Source of the DNA: Podocnemis expansa
Lineage: Eukaryota; Chordata; Testudines; Podocnemididae
Assembly: GCA_007922195.1 (NCBI GenBank)
Contig: ML682024.1
Span: 6,618,108 to 6,682,107, forward strand
Direction of reading: 5' to 3'
Length of the DNA stretch: 64,000 nucleotides
In this document: in pieces, positions 60,632-64,000 of the stretch
Position numbering within the stretch: position 1 is the first letter of the stretch
Layout: each line of letters starts with the position of its first letter
Made by a program: the position numbers and the translations under genes
The notes under the pieces: generated by a model
Seen by the model: only the letters and a program-made list of their open reading frames with translations
Told to the model about the DNA's origin: nothing
Database searches by the model: none

Positions 60632-63215
60632 GGGGGGGGGTTGCCTGGCAGGGATGAACCCCCCAAAGGGGAGATTTTTCTGTGACTTGGGGGAGCGGAG
60701 TTGATTGTTCCCCCCACATTTTTGCTCTCCGAGGACTCCAGGAGTAACTCCCCCAGCACGAGAGAGTAAGTCTTGACGGGGCTGCTAACTAAATAACAGT
60801 TCCGGATTGAGACTGGAGGGGGTGGGGATGGGGGGCGCTTTGGATTATTTAATAGTATTGTCTCAGTCTATTGCCATTCTTCTGCTATTGCTCCAAACCA
60901 GGGATTTTGCAAATAGCATTGTTTTTTGCAGGGGTGGGGGAGAACCAGGGGATTCCCTGGCTCAGCTTTCCCCAAATTTGCACCCCCATTTTTCCTTCCT
61001 TACATCCACGAAGCACAGCTGGTTGGCAAGGCAGACCAGTGGCTAGTGGATTTGAGAGCACTTTGAATCTCTTTTGAAAGAGAAAAAGGAGTCCTGAGGC
61101 AGTTTGAAAAAGCACAAATTCATTTATGACTGGAGTCTTTGAAAGAGTAAGTGACCCCCCTCCAAGTTTCTAGCAGACCTGGCATCTGCTATAATAAAAG
61201 GGGGAGAGGGGGGTTAATGAAAATTTATAATAATCAATAAGGGGTGTTGATGAAGAGGAAGAAGGTTGACATTTAATGAAGCTGTTTGTCATTACTATTT
61301 GAAGGGTAGTTTGACATTTTTTCATCTGATTGTTTTTTAAGTGGAGTTTTGGTTCTTTTTTTACTTTTTGGAATTTTTTATTTCTTTTTTTGCCATGTTT
61401 TTAGTTCCGGGATCCTTTATTTCTGAGACTGGAGTGATTCAGGGTCAGTTTATAGGTTGGGTTACGGTTTTATATTGACTTTAGTTTGGCTGTTTTGGGC
61501 CTGTTGAAGGTCTGGATTTTTGGGGTTTATTATATTGAGTTTAGTTTAGTTATGTGGGGTGAGGGAAACAAAATGTCTCAATTTTATAAGGACTATCCTG
61601 ATATCCTGGGTTTTGTCTTATATAGGCACCTATTACTCCCCCCCCAGTTTTTCACAGTCACTATCTGGTCAATACAGGTTTGGTTTTGTTTTGGTTTTTT
61701 TTTTGTTTTTGTTTTGTTTTGCTTTGTTTTTGTTTTTTTGTTTGTTTGTTTGGTTTTTTTTTTTAAATATTTAGCTTTGTTCTTTGGAGTCACACTGGGA
61801 TGCCTGGGCACCCCTCAGATTGGCCCTGGACCCTGGTACTTACCAAAGAATTATATGCAATCGATGCTGAGAATTAGTTGACTGGGACAAATCAAAGTGC
61901 CTAAAATTAAGCACATGCAGCCCGTGCCAGGATTGGGGCCTTGATGTGGGGTGATTTGCGTGAGCAAAATGAAGCATTACGTAAAAGTATTCCCAGAACT
62001 GGTTCCCGCTCACCAGTGAGCGTAGCAGGATGCAAATTCAGCCTATCATTAATTTAAGAGGTTCAGATTTTTTAAAAGCCTCATTTTAAAAACATATAGG
62101 GATGGATTTCTTCTTTCATAAGCCCAGCCAGAGTTCCTGTTTTCTTTCAAACAGCCCCGACGTTTGAAAGAAAGTACCTCCAGCCTCGAGGTTTCCTGGA
62201 AGAAGCTGGAGCCAGGAGTGAATTCAGGCCAGCCTTACAATGTTTGCTTGCCTTTGGCCCACATACAAAAAAAGCAGAAGTCACTCCCTCTTCTTGGGGC
62301 AGTGAGGTGTGAGGCCTGAGCACCATATGGTTTGTGAAGTGTGTGTTTCTGTCCTACTTGTGCGTATTGTGTGGGAAGGAGAGGGTTGCATGTGCATGCA
62401 TCTGTGCATGTTTTGTGGGGGTAAGATTGTGTGTATGCACATTTTATGTGAGGAATGTGTGTATAATTGTAAGGCATAGGTTGTGGGTGTGGATCTGGGC
62501 TGGTGTTTTGAGCAGCATAAATATGTGTCGGTGCGGGTGTATATTTTTGCGTGCATATTTTGTGGGTGAGTCTTAAATGGTGTGTATGCTGTGCGGGGCT
62601 CATATCAACATAACTGACTCAACACAACTTTGTGTATACCCCTGGTGCAGATGGGCTTCTGGGAGTGTGCGTGTAACTATGTGTATCAATCGTGTGTGTC
62701 CAGTAACTACAGTTGTACAGTACAGAGTTCAATTTTCTGTGTGTTGGTGACTGGCTGCTATGTGACTGGGGAGCCGGAGGGGTGATGCTGCAAGAAGTGA
62801 CTCCATACAGATGCACGTGTGTCTGAGATTGCGTGTGACTCTATGGCACTCAGCATGGGTGACTGATTTTGTGTGTGTGTGTTCTACACAGAAATCCCAG
62901 CATGCACGTGGACACACCTCCCTCACACTCCTGTTCCAGTCTTAGGTCTGATGCCAGTGGAAAGCAAAGTCTGGGAGCCAGGACTCCTGGTTCTGCCCTT
63001 GCTTCAAGGAGAGGAGTATGAATCGCATGGTTAGAGGGGGAGGGGCTGGGAGCCAGGATGCCTGGGTTCTATCTACTGCCCCAAATTAGCATGAGGAATG
63101 TTAAGAGCCAGCTATCAAAGGTGGGTGAACCCCTCAGAGACTTTCCTCACTCCCAACCTGCAGCCCCTGCAAGCCCTGTCTATGGCTCCAAGTACACCCA
63201 TTTTCCATTGGCACT
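60632..63215. other. Upstream region of the SOCS-like gene
   Basis: No coding segment was recognised. A GTTT/poly-T tract lies at about 61.67-61.77 kb and GTGT-rich sequence at about 62.33-62.90 kb. A non-coding first exon of the SOCS-like gene is expected somewhere upstream, but I cannot place it. Confidence 0.4.
61670..61770 (+). repeat. GTTT / poly-T tract
   Basis: Repeated GTTTTGTTTT and GTTTGTTTGTTTGG words in the interval upstream of the SOCS-like gene. Non-coding. Confidence 0.85.
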
Positions 63216-63260
63216 TCCCCTTTTTCTCCACAGATGATCCTGCAGGAGAGACCCCACTGA
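63216..63260 (+). promoter_or_regulatory. Splice acceptor and upstream ORF of the SOCS-like gene
   Basis: CCCCTTTTTCTCCACAG ends at 63233, so the coding exon probably begins at 63234. The exon opens directly with ATG and a nine-codon reading frame (MILQERPH, stop at 63258-63260), closed 49 nt before the main start. A short upstream ORF of this kind could lower translation; that is inference. Confidence 0.4.
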
Positions 63261-63309
63261 GCGGAAGGAATCAGCAAAGGGCAGGAGGAATCCAGGCAGG
63301 GCAAGCGCA

Positions 63310-63936
63310 ATGGTCCCGCTGTGTTGGCCCTGCCTGCCCTGCTGCCCGTACCCCCCGCTGGCCATGAGCAGGCCACCCGCTCCACAGCCCCCTGCTCTCT
63401 CCTACCACTATAGAAGCTTCTGCGGGGACTTTGAACGGGTGGAAACCGCTTTGGAGCGGCTGGAAGCCAGCGGCTTCTACTGGGGGAGCCTGTCTGGGGC
63501 GGAGGCCAAGCGGTTGCTGAGCCCTCACCCGCCTGGGGCCTTCCTCGTCCGCGACTCCTCAGACCATCGGCACCTCTTCACCCTGAGCCTTCGCACTGGT
63601 GCCGGCATCACCAACCTGCGTATCCAACAGCAGGGCGCTGCCTTCCACCTGGAGACCCTACCAGGAGCCCCGCGCCCACCTGCCTTCACCTGTGTGGTGC
63701 AGTTGGTGGAGCACTACCTGGCGCAAGGCGGGCACGCAGGGGGGCCCTGCTACTTGGAGGCCCAAGGCAGCCGCCCTGAGCCCCTGGCACTCGCCCGTCC
63801 ACTGCGCTGCAAGGTGGCATCTTTGCAGGAGCTGTGCAGGCGGGCCGTGCGGGCCAGCATCCGTGCAGGGACGGAGGAGCCCGATCTCGAAGGGCTGCCT
63901 GTGCCCCGAGCTGTACGCAATTCTCTGCGCTGCTAG
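63310..63936 (+). CDS. SOCS1/3-like suppressor of cytokine signalling (208 aa)
   Basis: Predicted cytosolic inhibitor of JAK-STAT signalling that also recruits an elongin B/C-cullin-5 ubiquitin ligase. Visible parts: a short N-terminus; a KIR-like segment YHYRSFCGDFERVETAL (about 32-48); an SH2 domain (about 56-140) opening ESGFYWG-like (EASGFYWG), with the phosphotyrosine-binding arginine R81 in FLVRDSS; a linker PLALARPLRCKVA; and a SOCS box with a BC-box (SLQELCRRAV, 171-180) and a cullin-box-like LPVPRAVRNSL. The linker and MSRP (second Met, M19) resemble SOCS3, while HYRSF resembles SOCS1. The coding region is one exon, as in SOCS1 and SOCS3, after a good acceptor at 63233. The first ATG (63310) has G at -3 and +4; M19 (63364) may also be used, as in SOCS3. 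Confidence 0.88.
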   Translation: MVPLCWPCLPCCPYPPLAMSRPPAPQPPALSYHYRSFCGDFERVETALERLEASGFYWGSLSGAEAKRLLSPHPPGAFLVRDSSDHRHLFTLSLRTGAGITNLRIQQQGAAFHLETLPGAPRPPAFTCVVQLVEHYLAQGGHAGGPCYLEAQGSRPEPLALARPLRCKVASLQELCRRAVRASIRAGTEEPDLEGLPVPRAVRNSLRC

Positions 63937-64000
63937 GGGGCCTCCCTATGTCACAATGGGATGGACACGTGCACACCCTACCCCAGGCCTTGCAGAACTG

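Noticed and set aside
60363..60759. Open frames crossing the N gap
   Set aside because: The sequence is unknown there and flanked by poly-G, so no frame can be trusted.
1..64000. CRISPR arrays, operons, prokaryotic promoters or ribosome binding sites
   Set aside because: The window is a vertebrate locus with spliced genes; the direct repeats seen are microsatellites, minisatellites and transposons.

Overview
The window is vertebrate nuclear DNA with large introns, GT-AG exons and many old transposons. CR1 LINE tails, tRNA-type SINE tails, Penelope-like element (PLE) ends and hAT/MITE relics of the kinds seen here point to a sauropsid, most likely a turtle. That attribution is inference. The gene order LENG8 - TTYH1 - Ig-like receptor corresponds to the leukocyte receptor complex (LRC, human 19q13.4).

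Layout. (1) 1224-16322, minus strand: LENG8, 14 coding exons recovered in a continuous reading frame (741 codons plus 2 nt). The last coding exon lies beyond base 1. Its CpG-rich promoter lies at about 16.84-17.23 kb. (2) 17.2-20.8 kb: gene-free, with a GC-rich minisatellite, a hAT-type element and a CATT/pyrimidine tract. (3) 20805-37229, minus strand: TTYH1, complete, 14 coding exons, 516 residues; its 7-kb first intron holds a CR1 tail split by a MITE. (4) 37.2-40.7 kb: PLE-derived inverted repeats and a decayed pair of receptor leader exons. (5) 40695-54000, plus strand: an LRC-type Ig-superfamily receptor: two leader exons, five Ig exons (all phase 1-1), a stem exon and a transmembrane exon with an arginine and a very short tail. 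This predicts 572 residues and an activating, adaptor-coupled receptor. The D4-D5 intron is a nest of at least five mobile elements. (6) 54.0-63.2 kb: no gene recognised; CR1 tail, simple repeats and a 100-N assembly gap. (7) 63310-63936, plus strand: an uninterrupted SOCS1/3-type reading frame of 208 codons.

How the parts fit. LENG8 is a nuclear mRNA-processing factor and TTYH1 a membrane protein; both are conserved frame genes of the LRC. The receptor is the immune component, and the SOCS protein is a predicted cytokine-signalling inhibitor next to it. SOCS3 and TTYH2 share human 17q25, so a SOCS3-like gene near TTYH1 suggests an old paralogous block.

Exon boundaries were set by hand from splice consensus, reading-frame phase and remembered family sequence. 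Nothing was checked by alignment or transcripts.
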